Part shown: piece by piece, positions 9,885-19,506 of the stretch
How the letters are laid out: every line of letters starts with the position of its first letter
Numbering within the stretch: the stretch's first letter is position 1
Position numbers and translations under genes: made by a program
The notes under the pieces: generated by a model
Told to the model about the DNA's origin: nothing
Database searches by the model: none
What the model saw: the letters and a program-made list of their open reading frames with translations, nothing else
Assembly (NCBI GenBank): GCA_036897485.1
Contig: JAYMTF010001571.1
Location: 1-22,485 of the forward strand
Direction: 5' to 3'
Origin: Pelargonium nanum
Lineage: Eukaryota; Streptophyta; Magnoliopsida; Geraniales; Geraniaceae
DNA: 22,485 bases

Positions 9885-12800
9885 ATGCAGATAGTAAATG
9901 CACTGGTGGCGACTCGGGTGCTGACTCGGGACCTCGCCGGCGGAGAACCGGCGGTTCTGGGAGTGCACATTTCTTTCGGATCGGCGTTGTGGTGCGTCTA
10001 CGCCGGAATCTCCTGTTTTCTCGTCCTGTTCGCCGGGATCATGTCTGGTCTTACCTTAGGGTTAATGTCGCTTGGTCTCGTCGACCTCGAGATTCTCCAG
10101 CGCAGCGGCACGGACACCGAGAAGAAGCAAGCAGGTCTGTGGATTTCGAATTTTCTGTTTCGATTTTGTGATGAAATGAGAGGTTAGGTTAAATTTCATG
10201 GATTATTGTGATGTTTTTGTGTGTTTGTTTTCAGCTGCTATTCTTCCAGTGGTGCAGAAGCAGCATCAGCTTTTGGTGACTTTGCTTCTGTGTAATGCTG
10301 CGGCCATGGAGGTAATTGATTGTGGTTTTTCTCTATGATCATTTTATATCATTGTGTTGTATGTTTGGCCTGCCTCGTGTCATTGTAAAGACTTATATAC
10401 TTTGGATATGAAGAAAATGGTAGAAACAAAGAACATTTGAGGAATATGAAAGGGGATACAAAAAAAAGTCCTGTGCTCCTATCATTGTGGGGGTCTAGGG
10501 AGGGTTGTTTAGGTGCGCAACATTACCTGCACTAAAGCTTATATGGAGGTATTATCTTTCTCTCAAAGCAACCAGACATCAGAACCCAGTGTATGCATGC
10601 ATGAACAATCTCCATTTAAATGTTCTTCTTTCAGTCCTACATGAGGTACAGCTCACCAACTCATAAGAGCTCTTTCGCTATCTGTTTTTGAATTTTCTTC
10701 ATAAATTACCACACCTAGGGAGGAATACAATGTCCAAGAGAGAGGGTCACTTCCTGGTGTTCACTACACACTCTTTCACTCCTTGCATATTTTGGCTAGT
10801 CCAAACCAAACTTGCAGTTGCAGGAAAAAAAAAACACTTCATTGTGTAGTCAACATCCTTCAATACAAAAGGGCCTTGAACTAAGTATGGTGATAATATT
10901 CGTGGTCAACACCAACAAGGCAAGTGACATATATTAAATAACTTACAAGTTATCCACATATACGTATCTATGTATATACATGTATGTATGCATTTGAAAG
11001 AGAGTTCGTGGTATAGTTAAAGAGTTAATACACTTGGCGTTAAATCTCCTTGCTTTGAATTCTTGAAGAAATAGAATCAAAGATCTGAAATGGTCGTCTT
11101 CCTTAACCTCACTTTGGATGCTAAGGCTTCTTGGTGAACTTGGAGATTGTTTAAACCATTATAACTTTTTGTAATAAAATTGGCTTTAATACTTGCAGGC
11201 CCTTCCCCTATACCTGGATAAGATGTTTAACCAATATGTTGCCATTATTCTCTCTGTGACTTTTGTTCTAGCCTTTGGAGAGGTATATATTTTTCTAACT
11301 TTCATGCTTTACAAGATTGACTTAACAATATTTTAATCCTATGGTTCCCTTCAAATTTTTAGGTCATTCCACAAGCAATATGCACTAGATATGGACTTGC
11401 AGTTGGTTCGAATTTTGTATGGCTCGTGCGGATTTTAATGATAATTTGCTTTCCGATTGCTTATCCCATTGGGAAGGTAAGTTCTTTATCAGATAGCTGA
11501 AGATTTATTTTTTATTTTCGAGTATTACAAGTTTGTTTTGTATCCTTAAGGTGATTCAAAAAAAAAAAAAGGAAGAAGAAGAAGAAGAAAAGAATATGGT
11601 TCAAGATTTGGGTGGCACATTGTAATGTCCAGTTATTCTTTCTGGGTTGGGTAAATCATTTGAAATATTTAGTAGCATGAGTGGAGTTGCTAATTATATT
11701 CGATAATTTTTAATATTTGTGTTGATGTTGAGTTTACAACCCGATCCTTAGCAACTTGGGCTTTGGCGCATAGTACTAGAAAATCCTTAATCTTAAGCTC
11801 TAGTATTGTCATTTGTTAAATGAAGACGCTGCAATCAAGAACAGCCTTGAGTAGCTTGTGAGTTGAACCTCAATTGTTCCTTGGAGTTGGGTGTTTGATA
11901 TAGCTTGTATTAAAGTTTTGCACTTTGTTGAAGTATCCCACATTGGAAGTGTGTGGAGTTTGAGATTACTTGACATACTAGATGAGCCCTCACTTAATAG
12001 TTTAAGCACTTTTTTTCTATAGGCAACAAAATACTCTTATTATTAAAGCACTTATTCCCAAGAAGGGAATAATGCTAGTGCATAAGATAAAATTGGACTT
12101 AGCTGCAAGGCAAGAGCAGAGCCTTCATGCAATTGCCAGTAATGCAAAAACAAACAAAATAGAATCAAATAGCTTCAGAGACAAGAATCAAAACTCAGAT
12201 ATTGAAAATGGATAGCTACAAATGATAACAGCTGTGTGGAGCAATTGATCTTAAACATCCAATTGTTGACAATTGCACAACTAATAAGCTGCCTAATTCC
12301 AGTGAGGGGGGTATTGAGGTATCCCATTGAAATTATGTGGAGTTTGAAATGGCTTGACATACTTGTTGGGCCTTGCATCTGACATTCACAGGATCCTATG
12401 CATGCAACAATATCATTTTTTATCCTTCTATCTAAGAGGAAAGGTAAAAGAAAATAATTACGGCCCACACAGACCTTCTCAATATGTTAGTTATGTCTTT
12501 GCTCTCCTATCAACATTATGAAATGTTTCAGGATGTATGACTTGGTTAGTCCATATTAGCTGCAATACTCAAAATTTAGAAAGGAAGAATTTATCTAGTG
12601 TGAATCTATATACTGTTATAACATAAAGCTCACTCATTTTCCTATGCTGGCAGACTCTAATGTGATGAGTGCTCTTTAACACTAAAAGGCAATTCTTTCC
12701 TAGGTTCTAGACTGCGTATTGGGACACAATGAAGCGTTGTTTAGGAGGTCTCAGTTAAAAGCCCTTGTCTCTATCCATGCCCAGGAGGTAAACAAAAGCT

Positions 12801-15800
12801 ATTGAGAATATTCACAAAACATGACATCTCGTGGATGTTAAAGCCATGCAAGTATTTCAAAACCACTAGAAGTACCACAAACTTGCACTACTTTTTCTTC
12901 AAATTTCATATAACATGAAATGCTATTCTATTGGTATTTAGGCTGGAAAAGGAGGTGAACTAACTCATGATGAGACAACAATCATTAGCGGAGCACTTGA
13001 TTTAACTGAAAAGGTATGAAGTGCAACGAAACAACTGTAATAGAGGCGAAGGCAGTTCGTATATTATACTCTCTCATTTTAATGACATTTTAACTTGTAG
13101 AAAAGTGGATTTAGGGATCCAGTTATACTTGTCTTCTTTTAATCAGTTATTGTTGAAAATTATTTCATTTTGCCAGCAATATTTATTTTTGATATATGAA
13201 AAGTACCTCATTCTAATAAACACTATCTGCTTTTGTCATTGAGGGATGGTGTTTCCAAAATTCAAATGACAAAATACTTTTGACTCATGTAACTTGTCTA
13301 TTATTATGTTACAAAACACCTTCTGAACTGTACGCCCATTCTCAATAGCTACCAAATGAACATAATTTTTTTTTTACTTTATTCATTATGTCTGTTTCCA
13401 TATAATAAAAGAGAATTGATATTAACTGCAATGAACTTCTTAAAACTTTCTTCTTTTTCTTTTTGCTTTTATTTGTTTGTTTTTATCTTTGAACAGACTG
13501 CTGAGAAGGCCATGACACCTATTGAATCAACTTTTTCACTAGATGTAAATTCAAAATTAGACTGGTATGCTGTCCCAAAGACTGTTTTTTTGTTTATTTC
13601 ATGTCACTGTCCAATCACATTACTACTGTTCTTATTTAAGCATATCTTAAGGTCTATTTTACTGCAGAAGCTTGCATGATGCTGTGATGATTTTTCTATT
13701 GAAATTATTATTCTTTCACACTTGTTTGTGAGGATAATAGATAATAAAAGAGTAGAGTTCAGTTTTACTCTTTAGCATTGCATTTTGGATAAAACATGGT
13801 TACTACTTGTTCATATAATAGTTTAACTGAACTGAATGCCTGGCTACTTTGCGTTTTTGTTCATTTAGTTATACTCTTCTCCAGTATGCACACTTCCTGT
13901 TCTACTTAAGTTGCATTAATTACTATGATTACTTGCATACTTTTATGTGACTGTTTATTATATTTTTCCCATAGCTATGCACATTGTAGAATCACTTTAA
14001 TGTTCCATTTGTAAGTACTGTGTCTTCATTGCCTTGAAGTTATAGAAGAAGATTTCATAGTATTTTCTTCATCCATAATTCTCATATTTTTCAAATTTAT
14101 AACTCAGGGAAGCAATGGGAAAAGTACTTGCTCGGGGCCATAGCCGAGTTCCTGTTTATTCAGGGAATCCAAAAAATATTATTGGACTACTATTGGTTAG
14201 TACAATAATTTTAAGCTTGGACTAAGTACTTGTAAACTTTCAATACTTTAAATTTTGGTCTACACGGGCTTCCCATACTAAAAGGTAACCTTGTTAGTAG
14301 AGTTTGGCTTTCACCTTTATATGTAGCTCATTCCTTTTATAGTTTATCAACGTGGAATTTTTATTCCTATCCATTTCATCACTCACTCTCATGTGTGAGT
14401 ATCACATTTTCATTTTTTTCGTGGGATCGACACGTACACAATTGGAGACCTTAAGTTTATCAATTTCATATGCTAAATTTCTGGTACAAGAGAAAGAAAA
14501 GTATCATGCGCTAAATCTGCTATCCTATTTCGTATTCTATTTTAAATGTTTTCTGATTTCTACAACGGGTGCATCCACCGAATCTTGTCATAGGGAACCT
14601 CATTCTCTCTTCCCTATCAATTATTTCATCATTCCTCTGATCAGTTTCTTGGTCTTTCTCTAGGTGTTTATGGTGGTTTCTTTATTATCTTCTCTAGGGG
14701 CTTTTATGATGTTTTATTCCCGATGGTTGTGGGTTTGGGACCTTTGATATCCTCTCTTCTTTCAATGGAGTTTCTATTCTCATTGGTGTGTGTACTTGTT
14801 TTTATATATTGTTTCCTTCTTCGGAATTCTAATTAATAAAGTATTTTTGCTGATAATTTTAATTGGTTTATCTCATCTCTCCTTCTCTCACTCTCTCATT
14901 TTTACGTACTCAAGAATAGGTTAAAAGCCTTCTCACCGTACGACCTGAAACAGAGACTCCTGTCAGTTCCGTTTCCATTCGGAGAATCCCACGGTGTGCC
15001 CACTCGTTTTTTATCAAGCTTATAATTGAAGTCATTTGAGAAATGATATGAAGTATAAAATGTTCATATGCTGAACATATAACCAGGGTTCCAGCAGATA
15101 TGCCTCTGTACGATATTTTGAACGAGTTTCAGAAGGGCAGCAGTCATATGGCAGCTGTTGTCAAGGCTAGAGGAAAAACTAAGAATCCACAGCCGACTAT
15201 AGAAGAGGAAAACCTTGAAGAGAACAAAGTCCCTGGTGGGGATTCTCATCTCACTATGCCTTTATTATCTAAGAAGACTGAAAAGTCAGAAAGTGTTGTC
15301 ATTGACTTTGAGAAGCCTACAAGGCAACCAAGCACAAACAAACAGACCTCTTTATTACACGGTGATGTCACAACGATTGGATTTACTCACGTCCCACTAG
15401 ATACTGAAGATGCGGAAGTCGTTGGCATCATCACTCTTGAAGATGTGTTTGAAGAGCTTCTGCAGGTAATTTGATGTCTTTTGATATCTCACTTTTTCGA
15501 TTGAGGAACATATAGCAGATGCACTATAGAGTATTGATGTTCTTTGCCATACAGGAGGAGATTGTTGATGAAACAGATGAATATGTTGATGTGCATAAAA
15601 GGTATTGTCGAACTAAGTTGAAAGTATGGTCCCAATAAATATGTGGCAATTTCTGATACATTTTTGTTCCAACCATTTTGACAGGATCCGTGTAGCTGCT
15701 GCAGCTGCTTCGTCAGGGGCAAGGGTTCCACCAATCCGGAGGCTTGCTAGCCATAAGGGACTTGTAAGTAATCATCATTTCCTAACCTTATGGTTCCGTC

Positions 15801-16936
15801 GTTGCTTATTTGCTCCTGATTTGATAGCGTAGCAACAATCTGCACAAAGTACATATTAGTTTGCGACGTTGGTAGGATTTATATGTAAAGTTAGTCATAA
15901 AGATGGGCAAGCCTGGTTTATTTACCTTCTTGGTTGTAACTCAGCTTAGAATTCTGTTTTGGGGCCCTTGATAGGATGAACACACGGATATAAAATAAGT
16001 ATTCATAAGTAATACGGATAATCACTTTGAGAGTACTTTCATTTGGATAGTGCTACTTCTAGCATGTAGAAACAAAATTATAACTCTTAGCTTGGATACT
16101 TGTACAAGTTTCAAAAGATGATGAAATGAAATCTTGAGACTTACAAATCTGCAAATAAAAAGCATATTAAAGCACTTATAATTATAATAATAAATTGCTT
16201 TCCAAAAACTGGAGCTCGAATCCAGCCAATAAAGCTCTCTTCACCATCTTCTTCGTTGTTGCACTTCTCTTCCTCTGTAATTCTCCATTTCCAGTCAACA
16301 AAGCTGTCTTCACCATTCTCATTCCTTGCTACCATCCAACTCAGTAGAATAATGCATAAGGTTGTTGTTATGCAGATAATTATTTTGTAGAATGTTAACC
16401 CTCGGGCGTTTAGTAGAATAATGCATAAGGTAATTGTTATGGTTAAATGATCAGTTCAAATAAAAGAATGGTAAATGTATTTTATCATAAAACCTACTAA
16501 AAATTATAAGTTTGACATAAAGTTCATCTAGTTTCCAACCATCACGCTCCTTCATTTATGCGATTTTTCTCGTGTTGCATAAACTTTAACACAGTGAAAT
16601 AATGTGATTAGGGCGGTCCTTTTAGCAAATAGATATAAGAAACAATGCCAAAATTTCGGTACCACTATGTACAAGTTCACAATTAATTTAGTGAAATAAA
16701 ATTTTAACTATTAGTAGAGGTCAGGTTAGAAATATGTTGCGAGGGTTAGTGCAATTTGTTGCAAAGTGCTCGATTACTAATCAGATTTAGACCCGAGTTT
16801 TCCTAATGGTTGAAGTTTATGATTATTGTGTATTCTTGTTTTTGTTGTTCAGGGAGGCCAAAGTAAAACCACAAAGCAATCTGAGGGTGATTCAAACCCC
16901 ACAAGATTTCAAGGGAATCTTGGGAACAAGAAATGA
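9885..16936 (+). CDS. CBSDUF1: DUF21/CNNM-type membrane protein with CBS pair, 13 exons, 499 aa
   Basis: Coding exons: 9885-10134, 10235-10311, 11199-11282, 11363-11476, 12704-12787, 12942-13013, 13497-13564, 14108-14195, 14920-14993, 15087-15465, 15555-15601, 15685-15763, 16853-16936. All twelve introns are GT-AG and the phases close. Residues 38-175 form the DUF21/CNNM transmembrane domain: hydrophobic stretches near 38-65, 96-116, 121-145 and 155-174, with the family motifs SGLTLGLMSLG (54-64) and FGEVIPQAICTRYGLAVG (135-152). CBS1 starts near AMTPIEST (232) and runs to about 286. CBS2 is split: VPADMPLYDILNEFQKGSSH (305-324), a variable charged linker (about 331-412), then EVVGIITLEDVFEELL (414-429). 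Relatives move or regulate Mg2+; plant MGR proteins act at vacuolar or other membranes. No CorC domain follows the CBS pair, as in plant members. It most resembles Arabidopsis At4g14240; the paralogue number is tentative. Confidence 0.95.
10312..11198 (+). other. Membrane-protein intron 2 with SINE-like fragment
   Basis: This 887-bp intron separates ...CNAAAME from ALPLYLDK. At about 10467-10550 it contains GTCCTGTGCTCC, GGGGGTCTAGGGAGGGTTG and GCGCAACATTACC in order. This recalls a widespread plant repeat carrying GGGGTCTGGGGAGGGT and CGCAGCCTTACC, usually attributed to SINEs or similar short elements. The match is from memory and degenerate. The rest shows nothing recognisable. Confidence 0.35.
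11477..12703 (+). other. Membrane-protein intron 4, with GAA microsatellite and a repeat pair
   Basis: This 1227-bp intron holds an A run followed by (GAA)n at about 11557-11592. It also has two diverged direct copies of a roughly 57-bp block, 11932-11989 and 12318-12372, sharing GTATCCCA, TGTGGAGTTTGA and CTTGACATACT in order. The intervening sequence includes CAATTGTTGACAATTG, a small palindrome. Apart from this it appears non-coding; the ORFs there are on the wrong strand and lack family resemblance. Confidence 0.5.
13014..14919 (+). other. Introns 6, 7 and 8 of the membrane-protein gene, otherwise featureless
   Basis: Introns 13014-13496, 13565-14107 and 14196-14919 surround the CBS1-coding exons 7 and 8. 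They are T-rich, as usual for plant introns, with pyrimidine tracts before each acceptor. I see no mobile-element ends or RNA genes. The ORF at 13356-13679 only reads from intron 6 through exon 7 into intron 7. Confidence 0.6.
15764..16852 (+). other. Membrane-protein intron 12, with a short direct repeat
   Basis: This 1089-bp intron before the last exon carries two copies of AGTAGAATAATGCATAAGGT at about 16343 and 16412, each followed by TTGTTATG-like sequence, 69 bp apart. On the minus strand, 16141-16335 could encode a short peptide in which GEDSFVDW and GEESFIGW resemble one another, perhaps a captured fragment. No full element was delimited. Confidence 0.45.
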
Positions 16937-17043
16937 GGTTGTATATCGAAAATGTGACGTGTCAATTATAATGACATTGAGGTTAGTAATTTTCTTGACA
17001 CCTTGAAAAAGAGTGTTCTATTTCCCTGTGAAAATTAAATGTA

Positions 17044-17049
17044 AATAAA
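17044..17049 (+). terminator. Polyadenylation signal of the membrane-protein gene
   Basis: Canonical AATAAA about 108 bases past the TGA stop at 16934-16936, in AT-rich sequence suited to a plant 3' UTR. It predicts mRNA cleavage within the next few tens of bases. Confidence 0.55.
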
Positions 17050-18085
17050 GGGATCTTGAAAATTTTCTATATATAAAAAGTTCGTATTTAGCCAATTCCC
17101 AGTTTGATATTAGTGTGTTTTTAATGTTGAAAGATGGTTCTGTATAGTTTATATGTAAATGATATCTCAGATATATTTGAAAGATGGTTCTACATAGTTT
17201 ATTCGTCACTTTGCCCCGTCAGCTCGAGAAATCTTTATATGCTCACCCTCCTCTCGAAGTTTAGAATTACATAACGCTCAAAGTCCTCCGCCCTTCTCTA
17301 AGTATCTCTTCAACTGGCTAACATGGAGTTCCTCTTGGCAATCCCATAAGTATTGTACTCGAAGAACTTAGGAGACTTCAGATGCCATTAAGGGCTACGT
17401 ACCTCCCCTCCAACAAACCTTCACCCGATCTTGGCATATCATTGTGTGACAACAACCTCTTCGGATATTCTCATAATGACCATCCACCATCTTGCCCATG
17501 CAATCCGTCTTTGGACCCTCCCAGCGACTGCTATCGCCTCACCCCCACGAGAAGTCTCTGGGTCTCCTTAAGTGACCTTTTGTGACCGCACCAAATACTT
17601 AATACATGTAAACATACACGTACAAGTACAAAAGATACATGCCGTAAACACCTTAGATTTTTATCAGAACTAAAGTCACTCGATATTTTCGTAGGACACG
17701 TGTACCTTTCGGACACTAGTGGCATGAAACTGAAATCGAGTGGTGTCGGGTCAAACTCAGGAGTGGAGCTGTAGTAGAACAGTTGAAGTTTCTTTTTGGT
17801 GTTGATGTGAATGTTGTGATTGTGGTGTCTCACTTAGTCACATCCTCCAATGCACTTCCCAAGTCCACACCAACTACCACACTTCTCTTCTTTAACATCC
17901 CATTATTGTACTTCCAAAACAACACTACTCAGTGTTTGAGACTGCTCACCAGCTGCTCTTCTTTGGATCCATCTCCCACTTTCTATCTCCAAACCTTGCT
18001 TAACCCAGCACTACTCATTCCCATGTGCCTCTTGTGTCTCCATTTTTGCTTCTGATTTGACCCTAATTGGACCTATATTTGGTCG
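17050..18085. other. Intergenic region, no firm gene
   Basis: A 25-bp block TTGAAAGATGGTTCT plus ATAGTTTA occurs twice, near 17127 and 17177. At 17325-17585 the plus strand has an open frame reading GVPLGNPISIVLEELRRLQM and later LCDNNLFG, faintly like eroded leucine-rich-repeat coding sequence but without a clear repeat register. The frame at 17783-18055 is hydrophobic with no family resemblance. Neither is annotated as a gene. Confidence 0.4.
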
Positions 18086-18093
18086 TTAACAGG

Positions 18094-18321
18094 TAGAGCT
18101 GTCAAAATGGACCCGATCCGCCAGTACTCAAATCCCAACCCGAAAAAATCAGATTTGGGTATGAATTTTTCACTGAAAAAATTGGGTCGGGCAGATTTTT
18201 AGGGTCTGGTCGGGTGTACCGGCGAAAAGCAATGTGTTTTATGTCTGAAACCCGACAAACCCTACAATTATATAGGTCGGGTTAGGATTATGGTTCATCA
18301 ACCTGAATTTTGTCACCTCTA
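18094..18321. mobile_element. hAT-type MITE (228 bp)
   Basis: The left end TAGAGCTGTCAAAATGGAC pairs with the right end, whose reverse complement is TAGAGGTGACAAAATTCAG. It is flanked by 8-bp duplications TTAACAGG (18086-18093) and TTAAGAGG (18322-18329), one mismatch. An 8-bp target is the hAT hallmark. The interior carries GGGTCGGG-type blocks in both orientations and no coding sequence. I recognise this TIR style from common plant non-autonomous elements. Confidence 0.75.
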
Positions 18322-18410
18322 TTAAGAGGCTCCAATTTAAACCCTTTTAATTGCTTCCAAATTAGATTGGACCCATGTATCATCCAAAGATATATCTTAT
18401 CCTTGATTTC

Positions 18411-18432
18411 TTGCCAAGCTTTAGCTTGGCAA
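18411..18432. repeat. Perfect 10-bp inverted repeat
   Basis: TTGCCAAGCT and AGCTTGGCAA are separated by TT. It lies about 950 bp upstream of the DVL-like ORF, outside the delimited MITEs. Its function is unknown and it may be chance. Confidence 0.5.
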
Positions 18433-18781
18433 ATGGACATGATTTGACCCCCAGAAAGGAGCTTTGGAGGTGGATGAGCCACAGAATTTTGATCATATGT
18501 TTTTGACCCATTAGATTATTTGATGTGGGTTTGTTGTTAATTTCAAGTTTGGGGTTTAAGACAATGAGCAAAATGGTGTGGGGGCTGATATTTTTGTAGG
18601 TTAAGCTTAGCAAATAGTGGCATAATTGAAGATAAGGCTCATGTCTATGTGATTGAAAATGAGGTTCAGTGGCCGGCAAGTATTTTAGGCTGTGTTTAAG
18701 TTGAGAAATTATGATAGAGAGTGCACGTGACAACATGCAATCTGCTGTGCATGCCTCGTGCTGTGAACTTACAAGTGGACC

Positions 18782-19199
18782 CATTGGCGGAGCCAGGGTG
18801 GGCCGTAGCATGCATGACCCACCCCATCTTTTCTAAAACTCTTTGATCAGCTTTAGTTATGTCAAATTTCTCATGCTCAGGCTTAGATCGATATGTCAAT
18901 TTCTCTTTAAAACACTAGTTAGTTATGTCCAGTTCTTCAGGGCCAAATTCAGATTGGCCCATCCAAACCCTCCTAAACTACTTTAACCATCATTAGTTGC
19001 CCAACAATTTTAATTTCAGTCCAAAAATTGTTCTTACGTTGAACCTCAAGTCTATCCCCGTAGTTCTTTGGGGCCAAATCCAAATTGACAAATCCAATCT
19101 CTCCTAAAATACTTCAACCAGGATTAGTTGGCTAGCAACTAATTAGGTTCAGTCCAAAAGTTGTGTCTGTGTTGAGTCTCAAGTCCGTCTCCGCCACCG
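18782..19199. mobile_element. hAT-type MITE (418 bp) with internal tandem repeat
   Basis: The left end CATTGGCGGAGCCAGG pairs with the right end, whose reverse complement begins CGGTGGCGGAG. It is flanked by the 8-bp duplication AGTGGACC (18774-18781 and 19200-19207). The TGGCGGAG(CC) terminus recalls widespread plant hAT non-autonomous elements. The inner part carries two tandem copies of a roughly 131-bp unit. It has no transposase coding sequence. It ends about 105 bp upstream of the TATA box of the DVL-like gene. Confidence 0.8.
18931..19193. repeat. Two tandem units of about 131 bp inside the hAT-type MITE
   Basis: Unit 1 starts at 18931 (AGTTCTTCAGGGCCAAATTC) and unit 2 at 19062 (AGTTCTTTGGGGCCAAATCC). 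Both continue through CTCCTAAA, ACTT(T/C)AACCA, ATTAGTTG, TTCAGTCCAAAA, TTGA and CTCAAGTC in order. The copies are clearly diverged, so the duplication is not recent. Confidence 0.75.
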
Positions 19200-19305
19200 A
19201 GTGGACCCCTCTAGGTTTTGACAATGGAGGACTCTCAACTAGTCTCAAGTCTAGGAATGGGTCCAAGATGTCTCAGCCAAAAAAGAATAGGATGGGATCT
19301 CCATG

Positions 19306-19313
19306 TATAAATT
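19306..19313 (+). promoter_or_regulatory. TATA box of the DVL-like gene
   Basis: TATAAATT about 75 bp before the ATG at 19387. A start some 30 bp downstream would give a short leader of roughly 45-50 nt that is A/C-rich and lacks another ATG. This supports transcription in the direction of the small ORF. Confidence 0.5.
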
Positions 19314-19386
19314 TGGAATAGCCAGACCCTAAAGCAGTGCATATTCTCACATCTCAACACATAGAATCTCACATTTTTGGGAATTT

Positions 19387-19506
19387 ATGGGCAACAACAA
19401 GAGATTTGGAAAGTGGAGGAGGATGGTGCAGCAGCAAAGAGGAAAGCTTTACCTCATGAGGGTTTGTATCTCCATGCTTCTACGTTGGGAAGACAAGTAC
19501 TCTTAA
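19387..19506 (+). CDS. DVL: DVL/ROTUNDIFOLIA4-like small polypeptide, 39 aa
   Basis: A single uninterrupted 39-codon frame from ATG 19387 to TAA 19504-19506. The N-terminal half (MGNNKRFGKWRRMVQQQRGK) is basic. The C-terminal half LYLMRVCISMLLRWEDKYS fits the DVL/RTFL signature, whose core I remember as (L/F)Y-I-(I/M)-RRC-V-x-ML-(L/V)-C-W. These are plant-specific peptides that associate with the plasma membrane and alter cell proliferation and organ shape when overexpressed. DVL genes are usually intronless, as here. Two usually conserved positions differ: RVC instead of RRC (residues 25-27) and MLLRW instead of MLLCW (30-34). A TATA box and short leader lie upstream. The match is by memory, not a search; a chance ORF is unlikely given the motif. 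Confidence 0.82.
   Translation: MGNNKRFGKWRRMVQQQRGKLYLMRVCISMLLRWEDKYS

Noticed and set aside
11557..11592. A-run plus GAA repeats as a possible poly(A) tail of a retroposon
   Set aside because: No upstream element body or target duplication was visible, so it is treated as a simple microsatellite.
13356..13679. 107-codon ORF over exon 7
   Set aside because: Intron 6 read through into exon 7 and intron 7; only 13497-13564 is coding.
17783..18055. Hydrophobic 90-codon ORF
   Set aside because: Leu/Thr/Ser-rich translation of CT-rich DNA; no signal-peptide architecture or family motif that would support a gene.
18380..18811. 143-codon minus-strand ORF, the longest single frame in the window
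   Set aside because: It runs from intergenic DNA into a hAT-type MITE end, lacks any domain or promoter evidence, and its composition is unremarkable.
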